Below are positions 54,375 through 63,526 of a stretch of DNA of 64,000 nucleotides, piece after piece. Each line of letters begins with the position of its first letter. Position 1 is the stretch's first letter. The position numbers and the translations under genes were made by a program. The notes beneath the pieces are model-generated. The model did not search any database, was not told the origin of the DNA, and was given only the letters and a program-made list of their open reading frames with translations. Location: assembly GCF_003122365.1 (NCBI RefSeq), contig NZ_CP029254.1, positions 7,116,418 to 7,180,417 of the forward strand, in the 5' to 3' direction. This stretch comes from Streptomyces spongiicola. Its GTDB lineage: Bacteria > Actinomycetota > Actinomycetes > Streptomycetales > Streptomycetaceae.

Positions 54375-55216
54375 TGTGACTGAGTGTTTCAGTTGGCCCC
54401 TGAGCGTTGTACTTGGCCCGGCTGAGCGTGTCGGTGGGCCCGGCCCGCTTTCTCGATACTCCCCAGCGCGGCCGATGAGTTTGTGGCTCCCGGCCAGTCC
54501 ATGCTCGTGACACCCCAAGAAAGGACGCCGCCATGCCGGAGCTTCTCGTCGACTTCATCACCTCCCTCGACGGCCACGCATCGGGACAGGGATGGCCCGG
54601 GTTCTGGGGCCTCGAGGGCCCGGAGTACCTCGCCTGGCTCGGCGAGCAGCCCAAGGCCACCCACCTGATGGGAGCGAACACCTACCGCCTGATGTCGGGC
54701 TTCGCCGCGGGCGAGGTCCCAGATGGCCAAGACGAGTTCAGGCCCGAAGAAGAGGCGTCCGTGGACAAGCTCACGCGAGCGTCCAAGGTGGTGTTCTCCT
54801 CCTCGCTCAAGGAGCCACTGACGTGGGCCAACTCCACACTTGTCCGGGACGACGCCGTCGAGGCGGTCCGCGCCATGAAGTCGAGTGGCTCGGGGCTGCT
54901 CAGCACGATCGGCAGTCTCAGCCTGTGCCGGTCACTGCTGCGAGCCGGGCTCGTCGACCGCTTCCGGGTTGTGATGTTCCCGGTGATCACCGGGGCCACG
55001 GGTGAAGAGCGCATCTACGACGGCTATCCGGACGTTGCCCTCGAGATGAGAGAACACCGCACCTTCGACGGCCGCATCCAGCTGGTGGAGTACAAGCCCC
55101 GTGTGCTCGAACACCCGCCGCTCGGCGCACCTTCGTGATGACGCGCCCCGGCCGCCGAGCCTCGTGAGCTGAGCGCTCCGCATGGCCGATGGGGCCAACT
55201 GAAGCGCTCAGTCACA
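54375..55216. mobile_element. 842-bp transposon-like unit with RibD-type passenger
   Basis: The ends are 26-bp inverted repeats with 24 matches: TGTGACTGAGTGTTTCAG... at left and ...CTGAAGCGCTCAGTCACA at right. They begin TG and end CA and are flanked by the 5-bp direct duplication GTTGA (54370-54374 and 55217-55221). Inside the left end, two further copies of a TGAGCG...GGCCC motif follow at about 22-bp spacing, like the multiple terminal repeats of IS21-family elements. There is no transposase; the only gene is the reductase at 54533. It is probably a non-autonomous cassette mobilised in trans. Confidence 0.85.
54533..55138 (+). CDS. RibD/dihydrofolate-reductase-family protein
   Basis: A 201-residue RibD C-terminal/DHFR-fold reductase: LLVDFITSLDGHASG at the start, HLMGANTYRLMSGF, then SKVVFSSSLKEPLTWANSTLV and a C-terminal VMFPVITGATGEERIYDGYP. 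AAAGGA precedes the ATG. Such stand-alone proteins are common in Streptomyces and their substrates are mostly unknown. It fills the transposon-like unit and is its only cargo. Trimethoprim resistance or pterin reduction would be guesses. Confidence 0.87.
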   Translation: MPELLVDFITSLDGHASGQGWPGFWGLEGPEYLAWLGEQPKATHLMGANTYRLMSGFAAGEVPDGQDEFRPEEEASVDKLTRASKVVFSSSLKEPLTWANSTLVRDDAVEAVRAMKSSGSGLLSTIGSLSLCRSLLRAGLVDRFRVVMFPVITGATGEERIYDGYPDVALEMREHRTFDGRIQLVEYKPRVLEHPPLGAPS

Positions 55217-55304
55217 GTTGATACCGAACGGTGCGCAGGCGACGTCTCCGGCCGGAGTCCCACTGGCCCTTCAGCCTCGGACTTCGAGCGAAACCGAAGG
55301 CCGC

Positions 55305-56021
55305 TCAGGCGTACTCGCCGGGACCCGGGCCATGGGCGAGTGCGCTGGGGGTACGGCAGCCGACGATCGCCGGGGCCTCCTGAAGAAGCGAGTCGTCGGT
55401 GAGCGCCTCCACCATGAACAGCGCGAAGTCCACACGGCGCGTCAGATCGCTGGCAAGCACCGGGTCGCCCACGTGACGGCTCCATACGGGCAGGCCCTGG
55501 CTCTCCCCCTCCTCCAGGCTGCTACCGCGCACCACGGTCCACCGGGTGCCACTGGCGAACACACGGCGGCACGCCTCCACCTGGTCGTCGATCTCGACGG
55601 CGCGGACCAGTCTGCCCAGCAGGGCGGCGACCCGGACGGCCGCCAGGAACGTCCGTGAGTACCTGTCCTTGCCATCGCGTGTGATGTGCCAACCGCAGGA
55701 GAAGACCAGGCGGGCGCCCGGCTCTGCGTGGTCCAGCACCGCCTGTGCCGTGCCCGACGCGTACTGCCGGACCCCCCAGGGCACCAGCACCGTCAGCACC
55801 CCGTCACACCCGGCGACCGCCCGCCGGATCACCTCGGGATCGTTCGTGGCCCCGGGGACGACGGTCATCCGCCCTTCGAACGGGGCCAGCTTCGGCACGC
55901 TGCGCTCCCGGCACACGCCGACCACCTCGTAACCGCGCTCCAGCGCGTGCCGGACCATGTACTGCCCGAGTTTTCCCGAGGCCCCGACGATGCAGACCTT
56001 CCCCACCCGATCCGTGCCCAT
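55305..56021 (-). CDS. NAD(P)-binding NmrA-like protein
   Basis: A 238-residue atypical SDR with the N-terminal motif VCIVGASGKLGQYMV (GxxGxxG) and no YxxxK, as in NmrA-type sensors and quinone reductases. It is transcribed away from the TetR gene at 56113, with which it shares a short promoter region carrying two operators, so TetR probably represses it. It may act on a small electrophile or redox signal. Confidence 0.83.
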   Translation of the reverse strand: MGTDRVGKVCIVGASGKLGQYMVRHALERGYEVVGVCRERSVPKLAPFEGRMTVVPGATNDPEVIRRAVAGCDGVLTVLVPWGVRQYASGTAQAVLDHAEPGARLVFSCGWHITRDGKDRYSRTFLAAVRVAALLGRLVRAVEIDDQVEACRRVFASGTRWTVVRGSSLEEGESQGLPVWSRHVGDPVLASDLTRRVDFALFMVEALTDDSLLQEAPAIVGCRTPSALAHGPGPGEYA

Positions 56022-56047
56022 CGGCCCAGCCCTTCGCCAAATGTCAG

Positions 56048-56085
56048 CCTTATGTTGTAAGGCAAGCTAGCCTTATGCTGTAAGG
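56048..56085. promoter_or_regulatory. Double TetR operator
   Basis: Two copies of the palindrome CCTTATGNTGTAAGG (56048-56062 and 56071-56085) stand 23 bp apart between the divergent NmrA-like and TetR genes. They are the likely sites of repression of both. Confidence 0.75.
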
Positions 56086-56112
56086 TAGTCAAGAGGAGCG
56101 AAGGGAGGGCCT

Positions 56113-56904
56113 GTGCGCGAGCGAGGAAAGGGCCGGCGGGGAGCATCGGTGCGCACCCCACTCAGCCGCGAGCGCGTGATCAGCACCGCGATGGCGGTGG
56201 CGGACGAGAAGGGGGCTGCCGCGCTCACCATGCGGGCCATCGCCGAACCACTGGGCGTCGAGGCGATGTCGCTCTACCACCACGTCGCCGGCAGGGAGGA
56301 GATCCTCGACGGCATGGTCGACGCGGTCTTCGGCGAGATCGACCTGCCGCCGTGCGGCACGGACTGGAAGAGCGCCATGCGCCGACGGGCGTTCTCCGCC
56401 CGCGATGCCCTCCGGCGCCATCCCTGGGCCATCGGCCTGATGGATTCCCGCTCCCACCCCGGCCCCGCCACCCTGCGCCACCACGACGCCCTCATCGGCG
56501 CGCTGCGCGCCGGAGGATTCTCCGTCCCCATGGCCGCTCACGCCTTCTCACTGATCGACAGCTACCTGTACGGGTTCGTCATCCAGGAGCTGAGCCTGCC
56601 GTTCAGCAGCTCGGCGCAGTTGGAAGAGGTCGCGGGCGCCATCCTGCGCGACGCGCCCGCAGGCGCCTACCCCCACCTCACCGAACTCGCCACCGAACAC
56701 GCCCTCAAGCCCGGCTACGACTACGCCGACGAGTTCGCCTTCGGCCTCACCCTCATCCTCGACGCCCTCCACCCGGACGAGACAGGGGCCCCGAATCGAA
56801 CGACCCCGACGACACACCCAGGCAGCGGCCCAGCCGGGACGGACACCGACCCCGCCCCACCAAACACGCGACACCGTCGAAACCGCCCAAAAGCCACCGG
56901 CTGA
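56113..56904 (+). CDS. TetR-family regulator (TetR_C type)
   Basis: A 263-residue protein starting at GTG. The helix-turn-helix is at about 20-65 (SRERVISTAMAVADEKGAAALTMRAIAEPLGVEAMSLYHHVAGREEIL), followed by the tetracycline-repressor-type ligand domain. A low-complexity Thr/Pro/Arg tail of about 40 residues ends the protein. It is expected to bind the double operator and control the divergent NmrA-like gene and itself. The ligand is unknown. Confidence 0.87.
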   Translation: MRERGKGRRGASVRTPLSRERVISTAMAVADEKGAAALTMRAIAEPLGVEAMSLYHHVAGREEILDGMVDAVFGEIDLPPCGTDWKSAMRRRAFSARDALRRHPWAIGLMDSRSHPGPATLRHHDALIGALRAGGFSVPMAAHAFSLIDSYLYGFVIQELSLPFSSSAQLEEVAGAILRDAPAGAYPHLTELATEHALKPGYDYADEFAFGLTLILDALHPDETGAPNRTTPTTHPGSGPAGTDTDPAPPNTRHRRNRPKATG

Positions 56905-56958
56905 AAGCCCGGTCGCCTCCACCCACCCCATGGCGCCACGGAAACGAAGACTCTGCAC

Positions 56959-59502
56959 ATGACGAAGCCCATGGACCCGCACCAACGCGAGGCGGTGGAT
57001 GCGGTCCTCCGCGCCCTTGAGGTACGCCCCGGCACGACACCGCCCGAACACGGGCTGCGCACCCAGGTCATCATGGCCACAGGCTCGGGTAAGACCCTGG
57101 TCGCCACCCGCAGCGCCGAGGAACTCCGCGCCGGCCGGGTCCTGGTGCTCGTGCCGTCCCTCGACCTTCTCACCCAGACGGCCGCCGCGTGGCGTGGGGG
57201 CGGCCGCCGAGGGCCGCAGATCGGGGTGTCCTCCCTGCGGGCGGCGGAGGCGGCCTTCCCCAGCACCACGGACCCCGGCGAACTGGCCGAGTGGACCCGC
57301 CACCTGAGCAAGGTGACGGTGTTCGCGACCTACGCCTCGCTCGGGCTCGGCACACTGGAGCGCGCCCACACCGCCGGCATGCCCGCCTGGGACCTGATCG
57401 TGGTCGACGAGGCACACCGCACCTCCGGCCGGATCGGCAAACCCTGGGCCGTCGTCCATGACAACCTGAGGATCCCCGCCGCGCGCCGCCTCTACATGAC
57501 GGCCACCCCGCGTCTGTGGCAGCTCGAGGAGGACCGGGGCGCGCCGGACGGGCTGGTCGCCAGCATGGAGGACGACCCCGACGGTCCGTTCGGCAGCCGC
57601 TGCTTCACCCTGACGCTCTCGGAGGCCATCGAGCGGGGAGTCTGCGCCCCCTATGAGGTCGTGTGCGTGGACGTGTCCGACCCCGGCTTCCAAGCCGCGG
57701 TACTCCTCAGCGCCGACGGTCGCTCGCCACAGGTACGCGGCACCCGCATGATGGCCCTGCAGACCGCCTTGATGAAGGCAGCAGCCCGGCAGCGCCTCCG
57801 ACGCACCCTGGTCTTCCACCACCAGGTGAAGGAGGCAGAGGCATTCGCCACGGGCCTACCGGACGTCGCTCGACGCCTCCATCGGGCCGACTCCGGCCGG
57901 TACCCGGCCACCATCCGGGCCGACTGGCTCTGCGGCGACCACGCACCGCTCCACCGCCGCCGCCTGCTGGGGGAGTTCGCCGACGGCACCACCCCCGAGG
58001 GCACCCCCGTCGACGTGTCCTTCCTCAGCTCGGTGAAGGTCCTCGGAGAAGGCGTCGACACCCCCAACTGCGACAGCGTGTACTTCTGCGACGTCCGAGG
58101 CTCCATGCCCGACCTGGTCCAGGCCGTCGGCCGCGCGCTGCGGATGCGGCCCGGCGAGGGCAAGGTCGCCGCGCTCGTCGTCCCGGTACTCCTCGGCCCG
58201 GGCGAGACCCCCGAGAACATGCTCACCTCGAAGGCGTACGACGGACTCGCCAAGCTCCTGGGAGCACTCAGGGCACACGACACCCGCGTGGTCGAACAAC
58301 TTGCACAACCGCAGGCCCCCAGCCCCTACAGACCCCTCCCGCAGGCGCCCTCGGGCCCCTCAGCCGGCGAGGGGGAGACAGTGACGGCCGAGGTCTCAGC
58401 TCCGGCTCGGGAACTGCTGAGGTTCTCCACACCACGCGATCCGGCCCTGCTGGCGGCCTTCGTCAGACTCCGTGTCATCGACCCTGAGGACGCCTACTGG
58501 AAGCGCGGCATCGAGGCGGCCGTCCGCTACTTCTGCCACCACCGGCACCTGCGGGTGCCCTTCACCTACCGCATGCCCGAAAGCCGCACCGCGGCACCCG
58601 CGCCCGAAGGCGGTACCGAGGATCAGGGAGTGCCACCCTGCACAACGGCCGGGTTCCCACTGGGGCAGTGGATCGCCGACAACCGCCGAGCCCATGCCGC
58701 CGGCCGGCTCGCAGACGACCGCGCGGACCAACTGGACGAACTCGGCATGGTCTGGTCACACGTCGACGTCGCCTGGGAGGAAGGCCTCACCGCGGCCCGA
58801 GGATGGGCCGCCGACCACGGACATCACCTGCTGGCCCCGGCAGACGCCACCTACCACGGCTACAGGGTGGGCATCTTCCTCAAGAACGCCCGGGCCGCCG
58901 CCCGCCGCGCCGAACGGATCGAGCAGCGCCGTGCCGAGGGCCTCCCCGTCGAGTCCGGGAGGGGCGCGCTCTCCCAGGAGCGCCGGGACTCACTGGAGCA
59001 GATCGACCCCTCTTGGTGCCCAGCCTGGTCCGTCGACTGGCAGCGCGCCTTCCACCTCACCCGCCGGCACATCGAAGAGGGCGGTACCCTCCCCACCGAG
59101 CCGGGTGCCGTCACCCGCCACGGCGAGGACCTCGGACGGTGGGTACGATCGCAGCGCCACCGCTGGGACGGGCTCAGCAGCGGCCAGCAGTGGATGCTGC
59201 GGACGGTCCTCGGCATCGAACCCGCGGACGACTCCGGTGAACAGCCGAAGCCGCGCACCACACACGCGGACAGATGGACCCTCAACCTCACCGCCGCCAC
59301 CCAGTACTACGAGCGCGAGGGGCACCTCAGGGTCCCCCGCAAGCACATCGAGACCCTCACCCTCCCCTCGGGGGACGGCAACGCCCAGGAGCAGCATCCG
59401 GTCAAACTCGGGACCTGGATCAGCAACCAGCGGTCACGCGCCAAGGCCCTGTCCGCTCAACGGGTGGAGCAGCTGACCGCGCTGGGCATGCGCTGGTCGT
59501 AG
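56959..59502 (+). CDS. DEAD/DEAH helicase with helicase-associated repeats
   Basis: The 847-residue protein has an SF2 helicase core: Walker A ATGSGKT at 40-46, DEAH at 150-153, TATPR and a late QAVGRALRMRPG (motif VI). The C-terminal half carries several helicase-associated (HA) repeats such as LGQWIADNRR, DLGRWVRSQRHRW and LGTWISNQRSRAKALS. This architecture is common near the ends of Streptomyces chromosomes and linear plasmids, though its role there is not established. It begins 54 bp after the TetR gene. Confidence 0.9.
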   Translation: MTKPMDPHQREAVDAVLRALEVRPGTTPPEHGLRTQVIMATGSGKTLVATRSAEELRAGRVLVLVPSLDLLTQTAAAWRGGGRRGPQIGVSSLRAAEAAFPSTTDPGELAEWTRHLSKVTVFATYASLGLGTLERAHTAGMPAWDLIVVDEAHRTSGRIGKPWAVVHDNLRIPAARRLYMTATPRLWQLEEDRGAPDGLVASMEDDPDGPFGSRCFTLTLSEAIERGVCAPYEVVCVDVSDPGFQAAVLLSADGRSPQVRGTRMMALQTALMKAAARQRLRRTLVFHHQVKEAEAFATGLPDVARRLHRADSGRYPATIRADWLCGDHAPLHRRRLLGEFADGTTPEGTPVDVSFLSSVKVLGEGVDTPNCDSVYFCDVRGSMPDLVQAVGRALRMRPGEGKVAALVVPVLLGPGETPENMLTSKAYDGLAKLLGALRAHDTRVVEQLAQPQAPSPYRPLPQAPSGPSAGEGETVTAEVSAPARELLRFSTPRDPALLAAFVRLRVIDPEDAYWKRGIEAAVRYFCHHRHLRVPFTYRMPESRTAAPAPEGGTEDQGVPPCTTAGFPLGQWIADNRRAHAAGRLADDRADQLDELGMVWSHVDVAWEEGLTAARGWAADHGHHLLAPADATYHGYRVGIFLKNARAAARRAERIEQRRAEGLPVESGRGALSQERRDSLEQIDPSWCPAWSVDWQRAFHLTRRHIEEGGTLPTEPGAVTRHGEDLGRWVRSQRHRWDGLSSGQQWMLRTVLGIEPADDSGEQPKPRTTHADRWTLNLTAATQYYEREGHLRVPRKHIETLTLPSGDGNAQEQHPVKLGTWISNQRSRAKALSAQRVEQLTALGMRWS

Positions 59503-59550
59503 CCGGCTGCACGGCGTCCCACACCGAACGCCGACGGCGTCCTCACCTCG

Positions 59551-59952
59551 TCACCGGGGGAGTGTTATGCCCAGCTCCTGCATCGCGCTGGACGGCGGTC
59601 CGCCTTCGGAGCGCTCGGTCTTGTAGCCCTTGGTACGTGCCGCGATGGTTCGAGGGTCGACGGCCTCCGCGGGTGCCCCCATGGCGTAGAGCCCCTCAGG
59701 GGCGGCGTCCCGGTCGTGGGGGAGGAGCCAGAACACCCGCCGCCGGAACGTCCCGGAGGAGCGTGAGGCCTTGGCCTTCGGGCCTAGAAGCGCATACCCC
59801 ACCATGCGTCCGTCGCGATGGTAGGGAGGCTTGCCGGTGCGCGTAGGAAGCCGATCAAGGCTTTGCCGGACGTAGTCGAGCCGGGTGACGTCCTCGAGCC
59901 AGATGATCTCGGATTCGTCTCGGATCTCGTCCTCGGTGATCAGGGAGCTCAT
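59551..59952 (-). CDS. Unknown protein in replication operon
   Basis: A 133-residue protein of unrecognised family. It is charged, with no membrane segment or signal peptide; WLEDVTRLDYVRQSL is a likely helix. Its start overlaps the stop of the D5 helicase gene (ATGA). It is therefore the third gene of the operon prim-pol / D5 helicase / this gene, and may assist or control replication. It converges with the helicase gene. Confidence 0.7.
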   Translation of the reverse strand: MSSLITEDEIRDESEIIWLEDVTRLDYVRQSLDRLPTRTGKPPYHRDGRMVGYALLGPKAKASRSSGTFRRRVFWLLPHDRDAAPEGLYAMGAPAEAVDPRTIAARTKGYKTERSEGGPPSSAMQELGITLPR

Positions 59953-61472
59953 GCGCTGGCTTGCCTCTCCTCGTCAGCGAGCACTCCGATGCCGGGGTAG
60001 TACTTGCGCTGGTTCGACAGGATCATTTCCTTCGGCGAGGCGAGCCCGACCAGTTCCCGTGCACGCGCGGCGAACGCGCGTGAGGACATGATGGGTGCTC
60101 CTTCGTTCTGACACCACGCCCGGTACGCGGCGTACAAGCCGGTCTGCTCCGCTCGCAGTTCGCCGCCGATGACACAGCACTCCTCGAAGAAGCGGCCCGT
60201 GTGGTCCTCGGTCTCCGCGTAGGCGGTTGTCGCGATACGCACACGCTCAGGGCCTGTCAGGTCCTTCTCCCCGCCGACGTATCGACGGGCCCCTTGGATG
60301 AGCCAGCCCAGAATGCCGGGCCCTTCCTCCGTCACGAGAATGTCCGCCAGGTTGTCGATCTTTCGGTCGTCGGAGACGACTCGCTCGAACGGGATCAGCC
60401 TCATTCGGCGCCAGAAGGCGAAGCCTCCGGTGCCGACCTCTGGTCGGTGGTTGCCGAGCAGCCACAGCTTGTGGGTGGGCTGGAAACTGAAGAAGTCCTG
60501 CCTCATCCGGCGGGCCTTGATGCGGTCGCCGCCGGTGAGGAGTTTGACCCGTGCTTCGTCGAACTTGTCTCCGTGCTTGACCTCCGAGCAGACGATCACA
60601 CGTCGCCCGTGGAGTTCGGCCAGGTCCGTCGGGTGGCCTTCGTAGGGGCGGGCCATGAGGAAGCCGGGCGGGGCCGCGTCCGCGTAGTCTCCGAGCAGTT
60701 TCATCAGCACGTCGAGCAGCACGCTCTTGCCGTTCTTGCCAGCCCCGAAGAGGAAGGGCAGGATCTGACCTCCGACGTCGCCGGTGACCGAGTAGCCGAG
60801 AAGCAGTTGAAGGAAACCGATCATCTCCCTGCCCTCGGCGTCGTCCCCGAAGGTGTCGGTGAGGAATCGGTCCCAGCGTGGCGTGGGCCCCTGCTGGGGG
60901 CCCACCGCGGTGGAGCGCGAGTGGAAGTCCTTGTTCGGGTCCGGAGTCTTCACCAGACCCGTGCGGAGGTCGACGATGCCTTCAGGCGTGCACAGGGCAT
61001 ACGGATCGGCGTCCAGCAGGGCCGCGTTGAGGACCATCCCCGGGGCCGCCTTGGCTTGGGTGAGCATCGCGTTCACGCCCGAAGTGGACAGGGCTCGCCG
61101 CCGGTGCTGGTGGAGGGCTTGTGTGGTGAACAGCCCTCGCGGGTCGCTGCCGGCGATGTTCTCCGCAAGGTCACCGGCTGCCCATACCACCGTGTCGTCT
61201 TCGTCGATCTGCCACCGGGTGGTGTCCCACCGGTACCACCCGATACCCGGGACGTGACGGTAATCATTGGCGTACAACTTCACGAACAGCTTCGCGTTGC
61301 CCCGGTCCGTCAGGGTGTCGGGCAGCAGACCGTACTGGGTCGCCCCTCCGGTGGCGACGGGCGGCTCGCCGCCCTGAGCCGGGACGGGAAGTACACCCTG
61401 AACACGGATCTGCGCGGCAACGGCGGCGGGATCGAAGTCGAACAGGACATCGTCATTGCCGGTAGAGGTCAT
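59949..61472 (-). CDS. D5/P4-family replicative helicase
   Basis: The 507-residue protein has a D5_N region (residues about 60-200, including GIGWYRWDTTRW and YALCTPEGIVDLRTG) and an SF3 helicase with Walker A GAGKNGKS at 243-250, then VIVCSEVKHGDKFDEARVKLLTGGD. A winged C-terminal domain follows. In P4-like systems such a helicase works with a primase. Here the prim-pol domain is a separate upstream gene that overlaps by four bases. Together they are the likely replication initiator pair of the plasmid. Confidence 0.9.
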   Translation of the reverse strand: MTSTGNDDVLFDFDPAAVAAQIRVQGVLPVPAQGGEPPVATGGATQYGLLPDTLTDRGNAKLFVKLYANDYRHVPGIGWYRWDTTRWQIDEDDTVVWAAGDLAENIAGSDPRGLFTTQALHQHRRRALSTSGVNAMLTQAKAAPGMVLNAALLDADPYALCTPEGIVDLRTGLVKTPDPNKDFHSRSTAVGPQQGPTPRWDRFLTDTFGDDAEGREMIGFLQLLLGYSVTGDVGGQILPFLFGAGKNGKSVLLDVLMKLLGDYADAAPPGFLMARPYEGHPTDLAELHGRRVIVCSEVKHGDKFDEARVKLLTGGDRIKARRMRQDFFSFQPTHKLWLLGNHRPEVGTGGFAFWRRMRLIPFERVVSDDRKIDNLADILVTEEGPGILGWLIQGARRYVGGEKDLTGPERVRIATTAYAETEDHTGRFFEECCVIGGELRAEQTGLYAAYRAWCQNEGAPIMSSRAFAARARELVGLASPKEMILSNQRKYYPGIGVLADEERQASA

Positions 61473-62581
61473 CGGCAGCTCCCTGGATGCAAGGGGCGCT
61501 TGAGGCCGGCCGCCATACCGCTACGGATGATCTGCTCTGCCCTGCGCTCCTGACCAGGGCGGGCTGAATGTGCGGTCTCGACAAGGGCGCGCTCGGCATC
61601 CTCCTGGACGAGACGGCCCGCCGCTACGAGCCCTCCGAGAGTGTAGGCCGCCCGGTTGAGGGCGTCCGTGAACCCAGCTCCCTCGGCCACCTGACCACAC
61701 TCCTGAACGGGGGCCAGGACAGCGCCCAGTACGTGGGTCACCGCACCTCGGCCGCCACCAGCCGCCAGTACCGCCTGCTGAGCTCGGGGCGGGACCGACC
61801 GCGGAGCGGGGATGTGAGGCCCGGGAAGATGTCCGGTGCGCTCGAGTTCCTGGGCAAGCCAGGTGGGAAGCACTGCCGGATGGCGGACTTCCCCGACAGG
61901 CAGGTATGTTCCCGCGCTGGTCGTCGTACCGGGCGCCACAATGTAGCCACCGTGAGCCCGGACGTCGACCTGCCAGGCAAGGGCACGGCTCCCACTGGAC
62001 CCGCTGGAGCACTGCCAGCGACGATTGTCTCCTGCCCGGTACCAGACGTGGAGCCCACCGGAAGGAGTCCTGACCCGCAGCGTGCCCTCGTCGTCCGCAG
62101 GGCTGGGAACTCCTCTCAGGGCCGCCAGAACGGCGATCGTATGGAATCCGTTGGCGAGACCGGTGAGGTCCACGTTCTCGGAGATGGGGATGCCGGGAAG
62201 AATGCGGTTCCGATCTGGAGGCTCAGCCTGATGAGCATCGATGTCGATGACGACCAGCCCTGCGGGGCCACATGCGACACCCACTCCGAAAAGGGGGTTC
62301 GCCGTCCACCATCGGTTGATGCGTCGCTGGTCCAGGGTGGCCGCGTGGAAGCCATGACACCAGCGGCCGGAGTGCAGGCACGCACAACCCGCGGCGACAT
62401 GGCCGGGACGCCTGCAGCCGTCACAGTTCGCGGCAGGGGTCTTACGACCGTGGGCGAGGGGATGCACCGGCCAGCCGCGACGCGCGCACCACTGAGCCAC
62501 GGTCAGCGACCCACTGACGAACGAGGCCTCTGAGGCAGGCCTGTGTGAGTCGCTGAGTGAGGACCCCAGCTCAGCAGGCAT
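61469..62581 (-). CDS. Bifunctional primase/polymerase (prim-pol)
   Basis: A 370-residue prim-pol domain protein. The metal-binding DID lies at 113-115 in LVVIDIDAHQ, and the later catalytic region is GGLHVWYR. A cysteine-rich insertion (CDGCRRPGH...CACLHSGRWC, about 53-75) may bind zinc. GGGGGAG precedes the ATG. The N-terminal codons themselves contain an iteron-like CAGCGACTCA. The gene is the first of the replication operon and faces away from the origin region just upstream. Confidence 0.9.
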   Translation of the reverse strand: MPAELGSSLSDSHRPASEASFVSGSLTVAQWCARRGWPVHPLAHGRKTPAANCDGCRRPGHVAAGCACLHSGRWCHGFHAATLDQRRINRWWTANPLFGVGVACGPAGLVVIDIDAHQAEPPDRNRILPGIPISENVDLTGLANGFHTIAVLAALRGVPSPADDEGTLRVRTPSGGLHVWYRAGDNRRWQCSSGSSGSRALAWQVDVRAHGGYIVAPGTTTSAGTYLPVGEVRHPAVLPTWLAQELERTGHLPGPHIPAPRSVPPRAQQAVLAAGGGRGAVTHVLGAVLAPVQECGQVAEGAGFTDALNRAAYTLGGLVAAGRLVQEDAERALVETAHSARPGQERRAEQIIRSGMAAGLKRPLHPGSCR

Positions 62582-62589
62582 TTACTCCC

Positions 62590-63035
62590 CCATCAGCGAC
62601 TGAAGCGACTCAACAACGGACACACCTTAGCGAACAGGTGCTCCAGAGATGCGCAGCGCGGGGAGACAACCCTCGATCGTGTCGACGATCGACTGGGCGG
62701 GCGACGTCCCAGCGACCCAAGTCCTTGGGCAGCGACTCAGGACGAACAGTCGCTGTGCCCCATCTCAGACATAAACTTGCAGGTCAAATGGGCCATGGTG
62801 GAGCAAACAGCGACTGAAGCGACTCAAGCCTCCTATATATGACGCGCACGCGCGCACAGGAGTAGCTTATATATACGTCGCTTGAGTCGCTTCAGTCGCT
62901 TCCTATCAGTACAAGACCCTCTGACCTGCGCTTTTCTCACCACTCACACCAGCGACTCAGACCGGCCTCAGTAGCTGAGCTTCAGTCGCTGCCGACATTC
63001 GGGCAGCGACTGAAGGGATCCAAGCGACTCTGACT
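62590..63035. other. Iteron-rich replication origin
   Basis: The motif AGCGACTGAAGCGACTCAA occurs at 62595-62613 and 62809-62827. Its complement is at 62882-62900, and shorter AGCGACT copies lie at 62731, 62951, 62984 (inverted) and 63005. The copies at 62809-62829 and 62880-62900 form a perfect 21-bp inverted repeat around a 50-bp core with TATATATGAC and TTATATATACG, a likely unwinding element. The location directly upstream of prim-pol fits an iteron-controlled origin. No protein gene is seen in this stretch. Confidence 0.82.
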
Positions 63036-63248
63036 CGGAGGTGGCGGCCGTTCCGTAGCGAGAGACCTCGTGTCTGGTGCCTCCTGGTCGAAGGGTTCTG
63101 TGCTGTCCAGCCGACTGGACCCACCGACAGCACCGATCCCACGGGTCCGATGGAGAGGACCGGGCTCACCGAGCTGAGTGGGGAGCCGATCGAACCGATG
63201 GACAGCAGTGTGCTGTCGGTGGGTTCGATCGGCTCGGTCCTCTCTGTC
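63036..63248. repeat. Hairpin-rich spacer before repeat copy B
   Basis: No gene is seen. At 63183-63235 a long hairpin forms: GAGCCGATCGAACC pairs with GGTTCGATCGGCTC and an inner GACAGCA pairs with TGCTGTC around the loop GTG. Further copies of CTGTC/GACAG and GTCCAG/CTGGAC pairs occur at 63100-63150. Relative to copy A, the sequence holds 128 extra bases here. Confidence 0.7.
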
Positions 63249-63526
63249 GGTTCGGGTTGGTTCTTGGTTTGGTGAGTTGTGTTGGTTGGTGCTGTTTTGG
63301 TGTTTTCGGGGTGGTTTGTTGGTGGTTGGTGTTTTGGTTGTGTCGGTTGGGGTCGTGTTGTTTGTTGAGGGGTTGATTGACTGTTTGTGGGGGTGGGTGT
63401 GTTTTTTGTTTGTCTGGGTTTTTTGATGTTGTGTCAGGTTGATGGTGTGTTTTGGTGGGGTTGTGGTCGGTTGAACCACCGGGTGGTCGGTTGAACCACC
63501 GGGTTGTGCCGGTTCCAGTTTTGATC
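63249..63526. repeat. 278-bp direct repeat, copy B
   Basis: It is identical by eye to 2086-2363 and in the same orientation, including the two tandem GGTCGGTTGAACCACC units and the final GTTTTGATC. It lies between the origin and the telomere-like end. Its G/T-only character on the plus strand is as in copy A. Confidence 0.9.

Noticed and set aside
62590..63035. CRISPR array
   Set aside because: The repeats are irregularly spaced, occur in both orientations and lack uniform spacers or cas genes. They are iterons.
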